From: Pelosinus sp. UFO1
Lineage (GTDB): Bacteria > Bacillota > Negativicutes > DSM-13327
DNA: 64,000 bases
Reading direction: 5' to 3'
NCBI RefSeq assembly: GCF_000725345.1
Contig: NZ_CP008852.1
Span: 4,208,001 to 4,272,000, forward strand
Made by a program: the position numbers and the translations under genes. Below, piece after piece: positions 18,301 to 26,585 of the stretch. Position 1 is the first letter of the stretch, and every line of letters starts with the position of its first letter. The notes below the pieces were generated by a model. The model saw only the letters and a list, made by a program, of their open reading frames with translations, ran no database searches and was not told the origin of the DNA.

Positions 18301-19193
18301 CGATATAAATCATTTAATCTTATTTGCAGACTTTCATTAGTATCATTTTCTAACCATTGAAAATCTACTTCTTCAGTTTCATTTTTGTCTTCATCTATTA
18401 TTTTACAAATAAAAAGATTGAGTATTTTATTGAACGCATTTGGCTTATCAGAAACTACATTATGACGTAGTATTTCTGCAAATTGATTATAAATTCGACC
18501 ACTGTCATCAGAACTCAATTCTTTTAATCTAGCACGTATAAGAGCCTTGATTTCAACATGATATGCATTTGCCCATTCGTCAAAAATACCGTTGTCTTTA
18601 AAATTCTTACTCCAGTAGTCAAATATCTCTTTTTGATCGTTAAGTGCTCGCCATTGCTCATCCACTATTATTATGTCGTTTACAAACTCAATACAACTGT
18701 TTTTAAGGCGAGATGCATATAAACAAAGATATTGTGTGGCTTTGCTTTGAACATAGTAAGAAAATAATTGCCCACCATCACGCAACATTTTCTTTTTTTC
18801 TTTTTCGTATTCTTCTCCCCATGTTTTACACTCTATCATCAAAAAGGCTTTTTTATCGCTGTCAAAAACCAAAATATCAAGCTTGCCTTTTTCGTTTCTT
18901 CCCATAGGCCATTTATGTTCAAGTGATAAACATTCAGGTGGGTATCCTTTTAGCAACAGCCTGTCAACGCATTCAAGGACAACAAAATTTTCTGAATGAT
19001 CAAAATTACTTGTTGTAAGGTCACCTAAATTTATCTCTGTGCCATATTCAATTTTTTCGGTTTCAAAATTCACTTTAATAAAATAGTTTTTATGATGTGG
19101 ATAATTTTTGTAAAAGACATCCTTGTCACCCTCCTGCGAAAGAAATCCAAGAGCCTTAATAAATGACTTTATTTCAATATTTTTTAATTTCAT
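15399..19193 (-). CDS. Type IIG/IIB-style restriction-modification-specificity enzyme (single polypeptide)
   Basis: A 1264-residue enzyme starting at ATG 19193 behind GAGGAG. Residues about 80-125 hold a PD-(D/E)xK nuclease core like type I HsdR N-termini (D106 in KLDIL, E121 and K123 in IECKTW). Residues about 375-700 are an N6-adenine methyltransferase, with AdoMet motif YATGSGHF (444-451) and catalytic NPPY (560-563). The last 400 residues contain two specificity half-domains: one starts at KISQICETSSGGTP, and the other at MEICSISNDKIDP; each ends in a helical spacer (IQEKIIGEIEAIEKK, ISEQQKIVSQIKML). All activities appear intact. It would methylate and cut at a bipartite site. Confidence 0.9.
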   Translation of the reverse strand: MKLKNIEIKSFIKALGFLSQEGDKDVFYKNYPHHKNYFIKVNFETEKIEYGTEINLGDLTTSNFDHSENFVVLECVDRLLLKGYPPECLSLEHKWPMGRNEKGKLDILVFDSDKKAFLMIECKTWGEEYEKEKKKMLRDGGQLFSYYVQSKATQYLCLYASRLKNSCIEFVNDIIIVDEQWRALNDQKEIFDYWSKNFKDNGIFDEWANAYHVEIKALIRARLKELSSDDSGRIYNQFAEILRHNVVSDKPNAFNKILNLFICKIIDEDKNETEEVDFQWLENDTNESLQIRLNDLYREGMKRFLDIEVTDYSNTDLDDKLYNINEIEIKKQIKDMFLQIRLQKNPEFAFKEVYNNQSFIDNGTVVKEIVELLQPYQFRYGHKQQFLGDFFELLLNTSIKQESGQFFTPVPITKFIISSLPIKEFIANQIQKNEVDILPAAIDYATGSGHFLTEWMDEVQTIIDNFDTAGLRPNATKKIRGWKQDQFEWAKEYVYGIEADYRLVKTTKVSSFLNGDGEAIIIRADGLDHFKKSNDYKGKLKETTKDDPKDNGQFDVLVANPPYSVSAFKNTVKHGRESFELFDRLTEDSSEIECLFIERTKQLLKVGGWAGIILPSSILSNSGIYTAARELILKYFNIKAIAEFGSNTFMATGTNTVTLFLERRANIDHKKIQVAINSFFDNPKDATVNGIEKAFSKYVSEVFEDISFGDYISLIDQKPNDTIQNQELYKDYKNWFAGLTEVKQLKAKNVFKDMNKINQQNELDKLFYQKVFEREQDKMLYFFLAYSQQTVLIKVGEKQSEKDFIGYEFSNRRGHEGIKMYRDENGKATTRLYDETNPLNPEKANSYVYRAFLGEKLDIHKSLNENIFSIDTVQLLDFSKMLFEKNISLNIKKIDVKSKWNLTKISQICETSSGGTPLKSISKYYTNGTIPWVNSGEVRQGIIYETEKKITPLGVDNSSAKLFPKDTVLVAMYGATAGQVGVLGIEATTNQAICGILPSEHVLPLYLYNYLRTQLDNFLSLRSGVARLNISQDIIKNFIIPLPPKDIQEKIIGEIEAIEKKDKEDKEKIDALKKKIENILGSFIEEKVIMEICSISNDKIDPQNNPSETLNYIGLENIESNTGKCIDFNPTIALNIQSTKFVFRKGDILYGKLRPYLNKVWVAEFDGVCSTDILVLKTQQPILLKQIILSKNFVNQSSALMQGTSLPRLRVSDFMSIKVPMPPISEQQKIVSQIKMLEAEIEQIEVRLFGINEEKEIILKKYLE

Positions 19194-19392
19194 AATGATT
19201 CTCCTCGTATACATTTCTCATTTAACTCGTATTTTATTAAATTTCTCAATGAATTCACCGTCCACCTTAGATTTGCGGCTTACATGAGAGCATCATTTTT
19301 AAATCTATCAAGAGTAAATTTGCTTGTATTATAAAATTTAAATCCTGTCTCCTGTTCGAAAAATGAACTTAATTATTATATTGAATTATTCA

Positions 19393-19605
19393 CTAAGGGG
19401 TATTTATGTCAACTCCGTCTTCTAATAATTTTTTGTATTTTTCATACGAGATAACCACTACCTTGGGTTTGCCATTTTTAAGTACAAATGCCGTAGTGTT
19501 ATTATCAGATATGCCTGTCAAAATTTTAGACGCTTGTCCTTTTAAAAATTCACTCATGTTATAATGTTCTATTGGCTTTTTAAAGTTGTTTTTTTTATTT
19601 GGCAC
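19393..19605 (-). CDS. Phd/YefM-like antitoxin, no toxin gene adjacent
   Basis: A 70-residue protein. The GTG at 19605 is preferred because AAAGGAGG precedes it at seven bases; the longer in-frame ATG has none. The sequence MSEFLKGQASKILTGI followed by AFVLKNGKPKVVVISYEKY is the usual N-terminal DNA-binding fold of Phd/YefM antitoxins. The C-terminus is short and lacks the long toxin-binding tail. No RelE or Doc partner lies either side; the next gene downstream is the restriction enzyme 200 bases away. It may be an orphan or act as a repressor for the restriction gene. Confidence 0.7.
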   Translation of the reverse strand: MPNKKNNFKKPIEHYNMSEFLKGQASKILTGISDNNTTAFVLKNGKPKVVVISYEKYKKLLEDGVDINTP

Positions 19606-19688
19606 ATAGCATCCTCCTTTTAACTTTATGCTATAATTATAGCAATTATGATTATAATTGTACATAATTTAAACTAATATATTATAAT

Positions 19689-19710
19689 TAAAAAAGTAAT
19701 TACTTTTTTA
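19689..19710. repeat. Perfect 22-bp palindrome
   Basis: TAAAAAAGTAA and its exact complement TTACTTTTTTA abut. It lies upstream of the antitoxin-like gene and could be its operator. Confidence 0.45.
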
Positions 19711-19725
19711 AAAAAATTACAATAA

Positions 19726-19769
19726 AAAAAGCGGTGATTAAAACTTTTCAGTTCTAACCACTGCTTTTT
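19726..19769. terminator. AT-rich hairpin with flanking A and T runs
   Basis: A 19-bp stem (AAAAAGCGGTGATTAAAAC at 19726-19744 with GTTCTAACCACTGCTTTTT at 19751-19769), three positions being G-T or mismatched, and a six-base loop. It looks like a two-way terminator at the edge of the accessory block. Confidence 0.6.
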
Positions 19770-19812
19770 CTTTGACTAACATCGACATTTATATGTTTAA
19801 ATTTGCAAATCT

Positions 19813-19998
19813 CTAATTCTTTACTTGAAATGCCCAATTGTGAACCCAATTTCCGATTAGCCTCTCCATTATCTTATAACATGTTAAATTCCAATATTGC
19901 GAAGTATTAGGTACAACATCCGGCACATCACTTATTATTTTAAAGGAAGGATAAAATGACCGAACTAAAAAGGAAGCATATCTTGGCCAATTGGCCAT
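19813..19998 (-). CDS. Doubtful 61-residue ORF downstream of ssrA
   Basis: The ATG at 19998 has GGAAGG five bases upstream. The protein (ending RLIGNWVHNWAFQVKN) is rich in tryptophan and has no family that I recognise. Its start lies inside one arm of a 14-bp inverted repeat, so it may be a remnant of a mobile element rather than a gene. Confidence 0.25.
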   Translation of the reverse strand: MANWPRYASFLVRSFYPSFKIISDVPDVVPNTSQYWNLTCYKIMERLIGNWVHNWAFQVKN

Positions 19999-20009
19999 TT
20001 TATCCTTCC
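19945..20009. repeat. Inverted repeat downstream of ssrA
   Basis: GGAAGGATAAAATG at 19945-19958 and CATTTTATCCTTCC at 19996-20009 are perfect inverse complements, and a second small palindrome (TTGGCCAATTGGCCA) sits inside the loop. Located 36 bases past the end of the tmRNA gene. Confidence 0.5.
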
Positions 20010-20044
20010 AGTCACATCTATACTAGGTGGAGGGGATATTCAAT

Positions 20045-20391
20045 TGGTGGAGGCGAGGAGAATCGAACTCCTGTCCAAAGGCATCACTACATAGGCTTCT
20101 CCGAGCGCATTCTGTATTTTAGATTTCGCCCCATTGACGCTTACAGACAAGCTTCGCTGGCGCTATCTCTTTAAAATTTCCCAGTTGGTCCGCGGAGAAT
20201 TAGACCTCAGGTATCCTGCATTGTGACGTCCTAGCCTTCCCCACAGGAAGAGGGACGGTAGAACGTTAGCATTAAGCTGCTAAAGCGTATTCGTTGTTTG
20301 CATTTATAACTTTCCACCGTATTGACGGGCTGATGGAATCCCGGCTCGCTACCTATGCCACAACCACCCCTGTCGAAACCATTACGCCCCC
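20045..20391 (-). ncRNA. ssrA: Transfer-messenger RNA (tmRNA)
   Basis: A 347-base tmRNA that rescues stalled ribosomes with SmpB. The 5' end GGGGGCG pairs with CGCCTCC ahead of the 3' ACCA, making a tRNA-like acceptor stem, and the T-arm GTTCGATTC is present near the 3' end. The tag-coding part runs from 20301 to 20272 and reads ANNEYALAA then TAA, so the full tag after the alanine from tmRNA is AANNEYALAA. The smpB gene is 1.2 kb away. Its 3' end marks the boundary to the accessory DNA, a frequent integration site. Confidence 0.97.
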
Positions 20392-20545
20392 GATTTCAAC
20401 AATATGATCTTAGGCAAGAAATTATCTACGTACGCTTCAACGTATATAATCTCCCTATTTATCATTGTTTATTTATTATATCATATAACTTCTAATTCCA
20501 CCAACTATAAGTATTACCATTTTTAATTCCATTTTATTTCTTTTC

Positions 20546-20576
20546 GCAGGAGATTACTTTTAGGAACAGGAATATA
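20546..20576 (+). promoter_or_regulatory. GCAGGA-N18-GAAT motif, sigma-H-like promoter of the EamA gene
   Basis: GCAGGA at 20546-20551 and GAATATA from 20570. The 18 bases between AGGA and GAA match the spacing of the other copies. It lies 15 bases ahead of the EamA start, which is close. Confidence 0.4.
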
Positions 20577-20590
20577 CTATTTAAAAGGAG

Positions 20591-21523
20591 ATGGTTCTAC
20601 TGAGTCAACAAAATTTCGGTGCATTGTTAGTATTATTTTCAGCTGCTGGCTTCAGCACATTAGCAATTTTTATTAAACTAGCCTTTGCAGCAGGAGCGAA
20701 CACCCTTACGATACTTACTATGCGCTTTGCCCTCGCATCACTCTGTTTGTGGATGCTACTAAAATTACTTCATATTTCCCCAAAAGTGAAGATAAAAACA
20801 GCGCTCAAGCTAGGTTTGATGGGAGCTGTTGGCTATGGGTCAATGTCCTTGTTGTTTGCCGCATCTCTACAATATTTACCTGCTTCCTTGTCAGAGATGT
20901 TGCTCTTTACCTATCCTACCCTAGTCAGCATCCTCTCCTTCCTCATTGGTGATGAACAATTTAGTTGGCAAAAAGGTCTTGCCCTTGCCATTTGTTTCCT
21001 TGGACTCTTTTTTATTCTGGGCGTCTCGCTAACTGGCATTAGTCACTTGGGTATTATACTAGGTTTAGGCAGCGCAATCATTTACTCTTGCTATATTATT
21101 ATTGGCAAACGAGTATTACAAAATGTACATCCATTAGTAGCCACCACCTATGTTTCTACTGCCGCAGCTTTTGCTTTTACTATCTATAGCAGCACTACCA
21201 ATCAACTTATTCTTACCCTCCCCTTCCAGGGTTGGTTAGCCTTACTTGGCACAGCCTCTTTTGGCACGATTGTAGGCATTCTAGGATTCTTTGCCGGTCT
21301 TAATAAAATTGGGGCAGCAAATGCTTCCATCATTAGTACTGCAGAACCTGTTCTTACTGTTTTATTATCGGTTTTGGTACTAGGGGAACAACTTACCTTC
21401 CTCCAAGGTCTTGGCGGACTATTGGTCGTTGCTAGCATATTGCTTTTACAATTATGTACGGAAGATAAGAAAATGGATAATAGAACCTTAAATGTAGCTT
21501 CCTGTCAGACATCCGATCAATAA
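20591..21523 (+). CDS. EamA/DMT-family membrane transporter
   Basis: A protein of about 310 residues with ten hydrophobic segments in two five-helix EamA halves (a conserved glutamate and proline in PASLSEMLLFTYPTL in the first half, STAEPVLTVLLSVLVLGE in the second). It exports or imports an unknown small metabolite at the cytoplasmic membrane. The start is odd: the ATG at 20591 directly abuts AAAAGGAG with no spacer, while a CTG three codons later (20600) has proper spacing, so the real start may be CTG. It ends at a shared terminator with smpB. Confidence 0.85.
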   Translation: MVLLSQQNFGALLVLFSAAGFSTLAIFIKLAFAAGANTLTILTMRFALASLCLWMLLKLLHISPKVKIKTALKLGLMGAVGYGSMSLLFAASLQYLPASLSEMLLFTYPTLVSILSFLIGDEQFSWQKGLALAICFLGLFFILGVSLTGISHLGIILGLGSAIIYSCYIIIGKRVLQNVHPLVATTYVSTAAAFAFTIYSSTTNQLILTLPFQGWLALLGTASFGTIVGILGFFAGLNKIGAANASIISTAEPVLTVLLSVLVLGEQLTFLQGLGGLLVVASILLLQLCTEDKKMDNRTLNVASCQTSDQ

Positions 21524-21542
21524 ACCTTTTTCACCTACAAAT

Positions 21543-21576
21543 AAAAATCAGGCTCCATTAACGGAGCCTGATTTTT
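21543..21576. terminator. Two-way terminator between the EamA gene and smpB
   Basis: AAAAATCAGGCTCC and GGAGCCTGATTTTT form a perfect 14-bp stem over a six-base loop, with A and T runs on both strands. It overlaps the last bases of smpB. Confidence 0.9.
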
Positions 21577-22057
21577 ATTCTCTTTGTCGATCACGAAAAG
21601 CACGATCAATTTCTCGTTTCGCATCCCGTTCCGCTGCATCCTGACGTTTGTCATAATTCTTTTTACCCGTGGCTAAGCCTAATTGCAGTTTTGCCATACC
21701 GTGAGTAAAATATATTTTTAGGGGCACTAAAGTATAACCCTTCTCTTGGGTTTTACCAATCAATTTGTCAATCTCACTGCGATGCATCAAAAGCTTACGT
21801 GTGCGTAATGGTTCATGATTAAAGCGGTTTCCTTGGTCATAAGGGCTAATGTGCACATTATGCAGCATAAGCTCTGCTTTTTCAATTCTTGCATAAGCAT
21901 CTTTAAGATTCGCTTTACCCGCCCGCAAAGACTTTACTTCTGTGCCAGTTAATACCAACCCTGTTTCATAGCTTTCATGAATATGATAATCATGCCTAGC
22001 CTTTCTATTTTCCGCAACAATTTTAATGCCTGCTGTCGCTTCTTTCAAAACAATCAC
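21575..22057 (-). CDS. smpB: SsrA-binding protein SmpB
   Basis: A 160-residue beta-barrel protein that binds tmRNA and carries it into stalled ribosomes. Family features are [37 protein letters not shown], and the basic tail [20 protein letters not shown] that becomes helical in the decoding site. It has a normal length. It is 20 bases downstream of rnr, in the usual secG-rnr-smpB-ssrA neighbourhood, so translation-quality genes are grouped. Confidence 0.97.
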   Translation of the reverse strand: MIVLKEATAGIKIVAENRKARHDYHIHESYETGLVLTGTEVKSLRAGKANLKDAYARIEKAELMLHNVHISPYDQGNRFNHEPLRTRKLLMHRSEIDKLIGKTQEKGYTLVPLKIYFTHGMAKLQLGLATGKKNYDKRQDAAERDAKREIDRAFRDRQRE

Positions 22058-22077
22058 CTCGATACTACGTTTTCTCT

Positions 22078-24402
22078 TTATTTTTTCTTTGATTTATTAC
22101 GTTTCGGTTTTGCTCTAGCTACCCCGCCTTTTGGCTTATTACCTTTACTCTTGGTTGTCGATACCGTTTTTTTGCTAGGGCTAAAAGAATCTTTCTTTGG
22201 TCCCCGTGAACCTTGCCCTTGTGGTCTAGCTCCGCTAGGCCTCCGATTCGCTGCTCGCTCAATCCAAGCACTATTGGCTTCCAGAACAAAATCAATATTA
22301 CGTTCTTCTGGACTTACCCTAACGAGAATCACTTTAACAGCATCACCTAAACGATATATCTTATGACTGCGTTCGCCAATTAAGGAGTACTGTTCTTCAA
22401 TATATTGATAATAATCATCTTCCATACTGGATACACGTACTAGGCCCTCTACTCCATTATCGAGTTCCACAAAAATACCGAAAGCCGTAACACCGTTAAT
22501 AATACCATCAAAATGTTCTCCCACAAACTGAGCCATATACTCTACTGTCTTGAGAGACACTGTTTCACGTTCTGCTTCTGCCGCTGCCCTCTCTCTTTCT
22601 GAGGAATGTAAGGCAATTTGTGGCAGCATTGCTGTCAGTTTTTCTTTCCGTTTTGCTGATATATCTCCCGTACTAAAAGTCTCGCGAATTACGCGATGAA
22701 CAATTAAGTCCGGATAGCGGCGGATCGGTGAAGTAAAATGGGTATAATAAGTTGCTGCCAAACCAAAATGGCCTAAATTTTGCGATTCATATCTCGCTTG
22801 CTTCAAAGAACGTAACATAACGGTGCTAATAATGCGTTCTTCTGGTCGTCCCGAAATGCGGCTTAAAATTTTCTGTAGGGCGCTAGGTTGTACTTCATCT
22901 ACCTTTGCTAAACTTTGTCCAAAATTATGTAATAAGTTATTTAACTTAACCATTTTTTCCGAGTCTGGTTCTTCGTGTACGCGAAACACAAAAGGAACTT
23001 TTAATTTGTGCATATGTTCTGCTACTGTTTCATTGGCAACCAGCATAAACTCTTCAATGATGGATTCTGCCAAACTACGGACGCGTTTGACAATTTCAAT
23101 TGGTTTACCCGTTTCATCTAGTTTTACTTTTAGTTCAGGAAAATCAAAATCAATTGCCCCTCGGCGCATACGGCGATCTCGTAGGATACGGCACAAACGT
23201 TCCATATTTTCTAATTGGCTTAGCAATTCTTGATTTTCACTGATTAACTCTTCGTCATGCTCCACTAAGATCTTTCGCACTACCGTATAAGAAAACCGTT
23301 TCTTTACCCGAATAACACTGGGGAAGAGTTCATACTTCACCACTTGTCCTTGATGATTGACTTCCATATGGGCAGACATTGCCAGCCTATCTTCTCCCGC
23401 ATTAAGACTGCAGATGCCATTTGATAGGCGACGTGGCAGCATAGGGAGTACCCGGTCTACTAAGTATACACTGGTTCCTCGCTCACGGGCTTCTTTATCG
23501 AGTACTGTATTTTCTCGTACGTAGTGACTTACATCCGCAATATACACTCCGAGAAGATAATTTCCGTTTTTTAATCGTTCAACATATACCCCATCATCCA
23601 AATCTTTCGCATCTTCTCCGTCGATGGTCATAATTGGCAAGTGGCGTAAATCTCTGCGACCTGCAATTTCATCCTCACTAATGGTGTCAGGGGCCTTCTC
23701 CGCTGCCTGTTCTACCTCAGGCGGAAAATCAATAGGCAGATTATGTCGCTTGATAATTGATAAAATCTCAATACCCGTATCCCCGGTATTACCCAGCACC
23801 TCAATAATTTTACCTTCTGCACTTCGTTTTTTTTCTGGCCATTTGGTAATTTCCACTACAACTTTCGTGCCACTTTTTACGATGGTCTTTCCATCTTTCG
23901 GAACAAAAATATCCTGCCCCAAACGAAGATCATCTGGAGTTACGAAGCCAAAATTACGACTAGCCTCATAAGTCCCAACAATACGAGGGTTGGCCCGTTG
24001 TACAATACGAATTATTTCTCCGTCCCGAGACTTGCCGTGCCCACTTTGGCAATGTACGCGAGCGACAACTCGATCATGATGCATCGCACTCATCATTCCA
24101 TCTGGGGGAATAAAAACATCCGTTTCGTCGGGCGATTTTACTTTTTCAGGAATGACAAAGCCATACCCTTTATTACTTGCACTTAATTTACCCACTACTA
24201 AGTTCATACGTTCAGGTACACCGTATTTGTCATAGCGAGTTTTTATAATATCTGCATTGTTTTCTAGCTCTTCAATAACTTTCCAGAGTTCCCCCAGCTC
24301 CGTACCTTTTAATTCCATGTGTTCTGCTAATTCTTCCGCCGTTAACGGTTTGTAAGCCTCTGTCTTCATAAATTCTAGGATTCTATTTTTCAGTATCATC
24401 AT
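22078..24402 (-). CDS. rnr: Ribonuclease R
   Basis: A 774-residue 3'-to-5' exoribonuclease. The start at ATG 24402 has GGAGG nine bases upstream; the longer frame has no site. Order of parts: an N-terminal helix-turn-helix-like region (1-65), two cold-shock domains (about 70-220), and the RNB catalytic domain with the aspartates in [17 protein letters not shown]. An S1 domain follows near 635-715 ([20 protein letters not shown]), then a basic lysine-rich tail. The tail fits the tmRNA-SmpB partnership in decay of non-stop mRNA. It overlaps the thioesterase gene by 20 bases. Confidence 0.96.
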   Translation of the reverse strand: MMILKNRILEFMKTEAYKPLTAEELAEHMELKGTELGELWKVIEELENNADIIKTRYDKYGVPERMNLVVGKLSASNKGYGFVIPEKVKSPDETDVFIPPDGMMSAMHHDRVVARVHCQSGHGKSRDGEIIRIVQRANPRIVGTYEASRNFGFVTPDDLRLGQDIFVPKDGKTIVKSGTKVVVEITKWPEKKRSAEGKIIEVLGNTGDTGIEILSIIKRHNLPIDFPPEVEQAAEKAPDTISEDEIAGRRDLRHLPIMTIDGEDAKDLDDGVYVERLKNGNYLLGVYIADVSHYVRENTVLDKEARERGTSVYLVDRVLPMLPRRLSNGICSLNAGEDRLAMSAHMEVNHQGQVVKYELFPSVIRVKKRFSYTVVRKILVEHDEELISENQELLSQLENMERLCRILRDRRMRRGAIDFDFPELKVKLDETGKPIEIVKRVRSLAESIIEEFMLVANETVAEHMHKLKVPFVFRVHEEPDSEKMVKLNNLLHNFGQSLAKVDEVQPSALQKILSRISGRPEERIISTVMLRSLKQARYESQNLGHFGLAATYYTHFTSPIRRYPDLIVHRVIRETFSTGDISAKRKEKLTAMLPQIALHSSERERAAAEAERETVSLKTVEYMAQFVGEHFDGIINGVTAFGIFVELDNGVEGLVRVSSMEDDYYQYIEEQYSLIGERSHKIYRLGDAVKVILVRVSPEERNIDFVLEANSAWIERAANRRPSGARPQGQGSRGPKKDSFSPSKKTVSTTKSKGNKPKGGVARAKPKRNKSKKK

Positions 24403-24799
24403 GATGTGTATCCTCCACAACTGCAACGGTGGCTTTACCTTCTGCGGTAACAGTCCCGTCAGGCAGTGTCATTTTTCCCCTTACCTCATATAGCTTGCCA
24501 CGTTGGGATTGGATTGTTGCTCTTATGGTAAGTTTCTCTCCGATTGGTGTTGGTTGACGAAACCGTACTTCCAAACGGGCTGTCACAGCGGTGAAGCCTT
24601 TCGCATAAAGATAACGGACCATAACTTCATCCAGTATGGTGCTGATAAGTCCGCCGTGCATAATACCATCATAGCTCTGGTGCTCTGGGCCTGCTGTAAA
24701 GGTTGTACTATAGCTATCCTCATCTTCGATAAATTCCAGTTTTAAGCCGATAGGATTGTCCTTACCACATGCAAAGCACCACTGATTGCTTTCATCCAT
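24383..24799 (-). CDS. PaaI-family hotdog thioesterase
   Basis: A 138-residue hotdog-fold acyl-CoA thioesterase. The start ATG at 24799 is chosen because CGGAG lies eight bases upstream. It begins with WCFACGKDNPIGLKL, typical of the YigI/PaaI-like group, and the active-site helix is MHGGLISTILDEVM. The preferred acyl chain cannot be read. It lies between an esterase gene and rnr and overlaps the start of rnr, so it is probably part of the same transcript. Confidence 0.85.
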   Translation of the reverse strand: MDESNQWCFACGKDNPIGLKLEFIEDEDSYSTTFTAGPEHQSYDGIMHGGLISTILDEVMVRYLYAKGFTAVTARLEVRFRQPTPIGEKLTIRATIQSQRGKLYEVRGKMTLPDGTVTAEGKATVAVVEDTHHDDTEK

Positions 24800-24821
24800 T
24801 CCAATCACTCCGATCCTTATT

Positions 24822-25574
24822 TTAGCACTCTGTTATTCTGGAGGGCAGAATCCAATCTGCAACTTCTTCAAATACCTGTTCCCGTTCAACATCCAATGTT
24901 ATAATGTGTCCAGACTTCTCCAGCCAAATTATCTTTTTATCTTTACTACCTACTTTATCATAGATATGACTTGCACTCTTAGGCTCTACAGTATGTTCAA
25001 AGCGAGCCTGCATAATAAGCAATGGAATTGTTATTTTCGGTAAAAGCGAATCAACATGCTGAATCAAATCAAGTAAACTGCTTAAACTACTCAGAGGAGT
25101 TGCACTATACCCCGCCGAATATTTCGGTTTAATACCAGCATACACCCTGCGTTTTTTTGGTACAAATTCACGAAATACACGATACACAGGCAGCATGTCC
25201 AAACGTTTATCTACAATGTAAATCGGCGTGCTTAACGACACGAGGCAATCAACTGGATACTCTGACCCTAACTTTAGCGCCAGTAGCCCTCCCATTGATA
25301 ATCCTACCACTGCTATATATTTACATAATGACTTTAGTATATGATAACCATCTTCAACACCAGCATACCAATGGGACCATCTTGTTTTAGACATTTCCTC
25401 TACCGTTGCCCCATGCCCACAAAGCCGTGGAGCTAAGACAGTATAGCCTTTTTGATGTAAATACTCACCGAGGAGGCGAATTTCTCCAGGTGAACCAGTA
25501 AATCCATGTATTAACAAAACGCCCTGCTCACCGCCGGGTAAAAAAAACGGTTCTGCTCCTTCCATTATGGCCAA
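24822..25574 (-). CDS. Carboxylesterase (Est30-like alpha/beta hydrolase)
   Basis: A 250-residue soluble esterase. The oxyanion region is LIHGFTGSPGEIR, the nucleophile sits in GLSMGG, and the histidine sits in SGHIITLD. Where Est30 has its catalytic aspartate (ARHDEMI), this protein reads ARFEHTV, so the acid may be a glutamate. A lid-like segment near PVYRVFREFVPKKRRVY matches Est30. ATG 25574 is the first in frame; an internal ATG three codons on is equally possible. The natural substrate is unknown. Confidence 0.85.
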   Translation of the reverse strand: MAIMEGAEPFFLPGGEQGVLLIHGFTGSPGEIRLLGEYLHQKGYTVLAPRLCGHGATVEEMSKTRWSHWYAGVEDGYHILKSLCKYIAVVGLSMGGLLALKLGSEYPVDCLVSLSTPIYIVDKRLDMLPVYRVFREFVPKKRRVYAGIKPKYSAGYSATPLSSLSSLLDLIQHVDSLLPKITIPLLIMQARFEHTVEPKSASHIYDKVGSKDKKIIWLEKSGHIITLDVEREQVFEEVADWILPSRITEC

Positions 25575-25693
25575 AAAGCAAACCCCCTAATAAATGCTAT
25601 TATTACAATTATACCATTTTAAAGAATAAAAATTCTATATACCACAAATAAAACTTGATTTCTGGTAATCTACCTTATCAATAGCAATTAGAA

Positions 25694-25723
25694 GCAGGAG
25701 AAAAAGATATTTTCGTCGAAGTA
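25694..25723 (+). promoter_or_regulatory. GCAGGA-N15-GTCGAAGTA motif, sigma-H-like promoter of the carbonic anhydrase gene
   Basis: GCAGGA at 25694-25699 and GTCGAAGTA at 25715-25723, with 18 bases between AGGA and GAA. It lies 109 bases before the start codon. It is the clearest full match on the plus strand. Confidence 0.5.
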
Positions 25724-25831
25724 TTTATTGTAATTTTATTTCATAATTATATAATTTTCTGGCAATATTTTTCATACTCTATAATAATTCAACTCACTAT
25801 ATTACGTTTTTCAAATAGAGGAGGACAGCTT

Positions 25832-26410
25832 ATGCAAATTTTAGATCAAGTATTAGCAGCCAACAAGGACTTTGTTGGGAACTTATCCGATGAATTTATT
25901 TACCATTATGCGGTAACTGATAAATTGCCAAAACGTCAGCTGGCCATTTTTACCTGCATGGATACTAGATTGGTAGATTTCTTGGAACCGGCAATGGGAA
26001 TCAATCATGGTGAAGCAAAAGTAATAAAAAATGCAGGTAATTCTGTAACAGGTCCCTTTGAAGCAACAATCCGCAGTCTGATTGTTGGTATTTTTGAGTT
26101 AGGTGTTAAAGAGGTAATTGTCATCGGTCACTTAGATTGTGGTGTATCCCACACTACATCAAAAAAGCTTACTGAAAAAATGCTTAAGCGGGGAATTTCG
26201 CCAGATGCAATCAAGATGATAGAAAAAGAATTAGAAGACTGGTTAGATGATTTTCACCAACCTATAGATAATGTTGAAAAGGTGGTCATCAAAATTCGCA
26301 GCAATCCACTTATTCCTAAGGATGTACCTATACATGGGTTGATGTTCAACCCTCATACAGGGGAACTTAAAGTGGTGGTAGACGGCTATAAGTTTGCAGT
26401 TTCAAAATAA
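25832..26410 (+). CDS. Beta-class carbonic anhydrase
   Basis: A 192-residue enzyme converting CO2 and bicarbonate. Zinc and active-site signatures are FTCMDTRLVDF (cysteine, aspartate, arginine) and GHLDCGV (histidine and second cysteine), as in the short Cab-type beta class. The GNAGNS-like stretch KNAGNSVTGPFEATIRSL fits. RBS GAGGAGG precedes ATG 25832. It stands alone between divergent and convergent genes, with its own promoter motif upstream and a hairpin downstream. Confidence 0.92.
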   Translation: MQILDQVLAANKDFVGNLSDEFIYHYAVTDKLPKRQLAIFTCMDTRLVDFLEPAMGINHGEAKVIKNAGNSVTGPFEATIRSLIVGIFELGVKEVIVIGHLDCGVSHTTSKKLTEKMLKRGISPDAIKMIEKELEDWLDDFHQPIDNVEKVVIKIRSNPLIPKDVPIHGLMFNPHTGELKVVVDGYKFAVSK

Positions 26411-26454
26411 TGAAGCTGTACTTCTTTGAACTAAGAAATTATTACTATAAGAAA

Positions 26455-26476
26455 AGACTTGGCTTAGGCCAAGTCC
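26455..26476 (+). terminator. Hairpin after the carbonic anhydrase gene
   Basis: GACTTGGC and GCCAAGTC form an 8-bp stem with a TTAG loop. No T-run follows, so termination may be weak. Confidence 0.4.
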
Positions 26477-26545
26477 TCAGACGCAGGCAGAAGCCTTAGT
26501 CGTTCTTACTTGGAATCAAGGAAGTGTTAACCTTTCCGATTCCGT

Positions 26546-26584
26546 AAAAAAGGTCATTCATCCTTAAGATGAATGACCTTTTCT
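26546..26584 (-). terminator. Terminator of hppA
   Basis: AAAAGGTCATTCATC pairs with GATGAATGACCTTTT over a five-base loop, directly after the hppA stop, with a run of six T on the minus strand. Confidence 0.9.
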
Positions 26585-26585
26585 C

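Noticed and set aside
19813-19998. 61-residue tryptophan-rich ORF as a real gene
   Set aside because: No recognisable family, start inside an inverted repeat arm; kept only as a doubtful feature.
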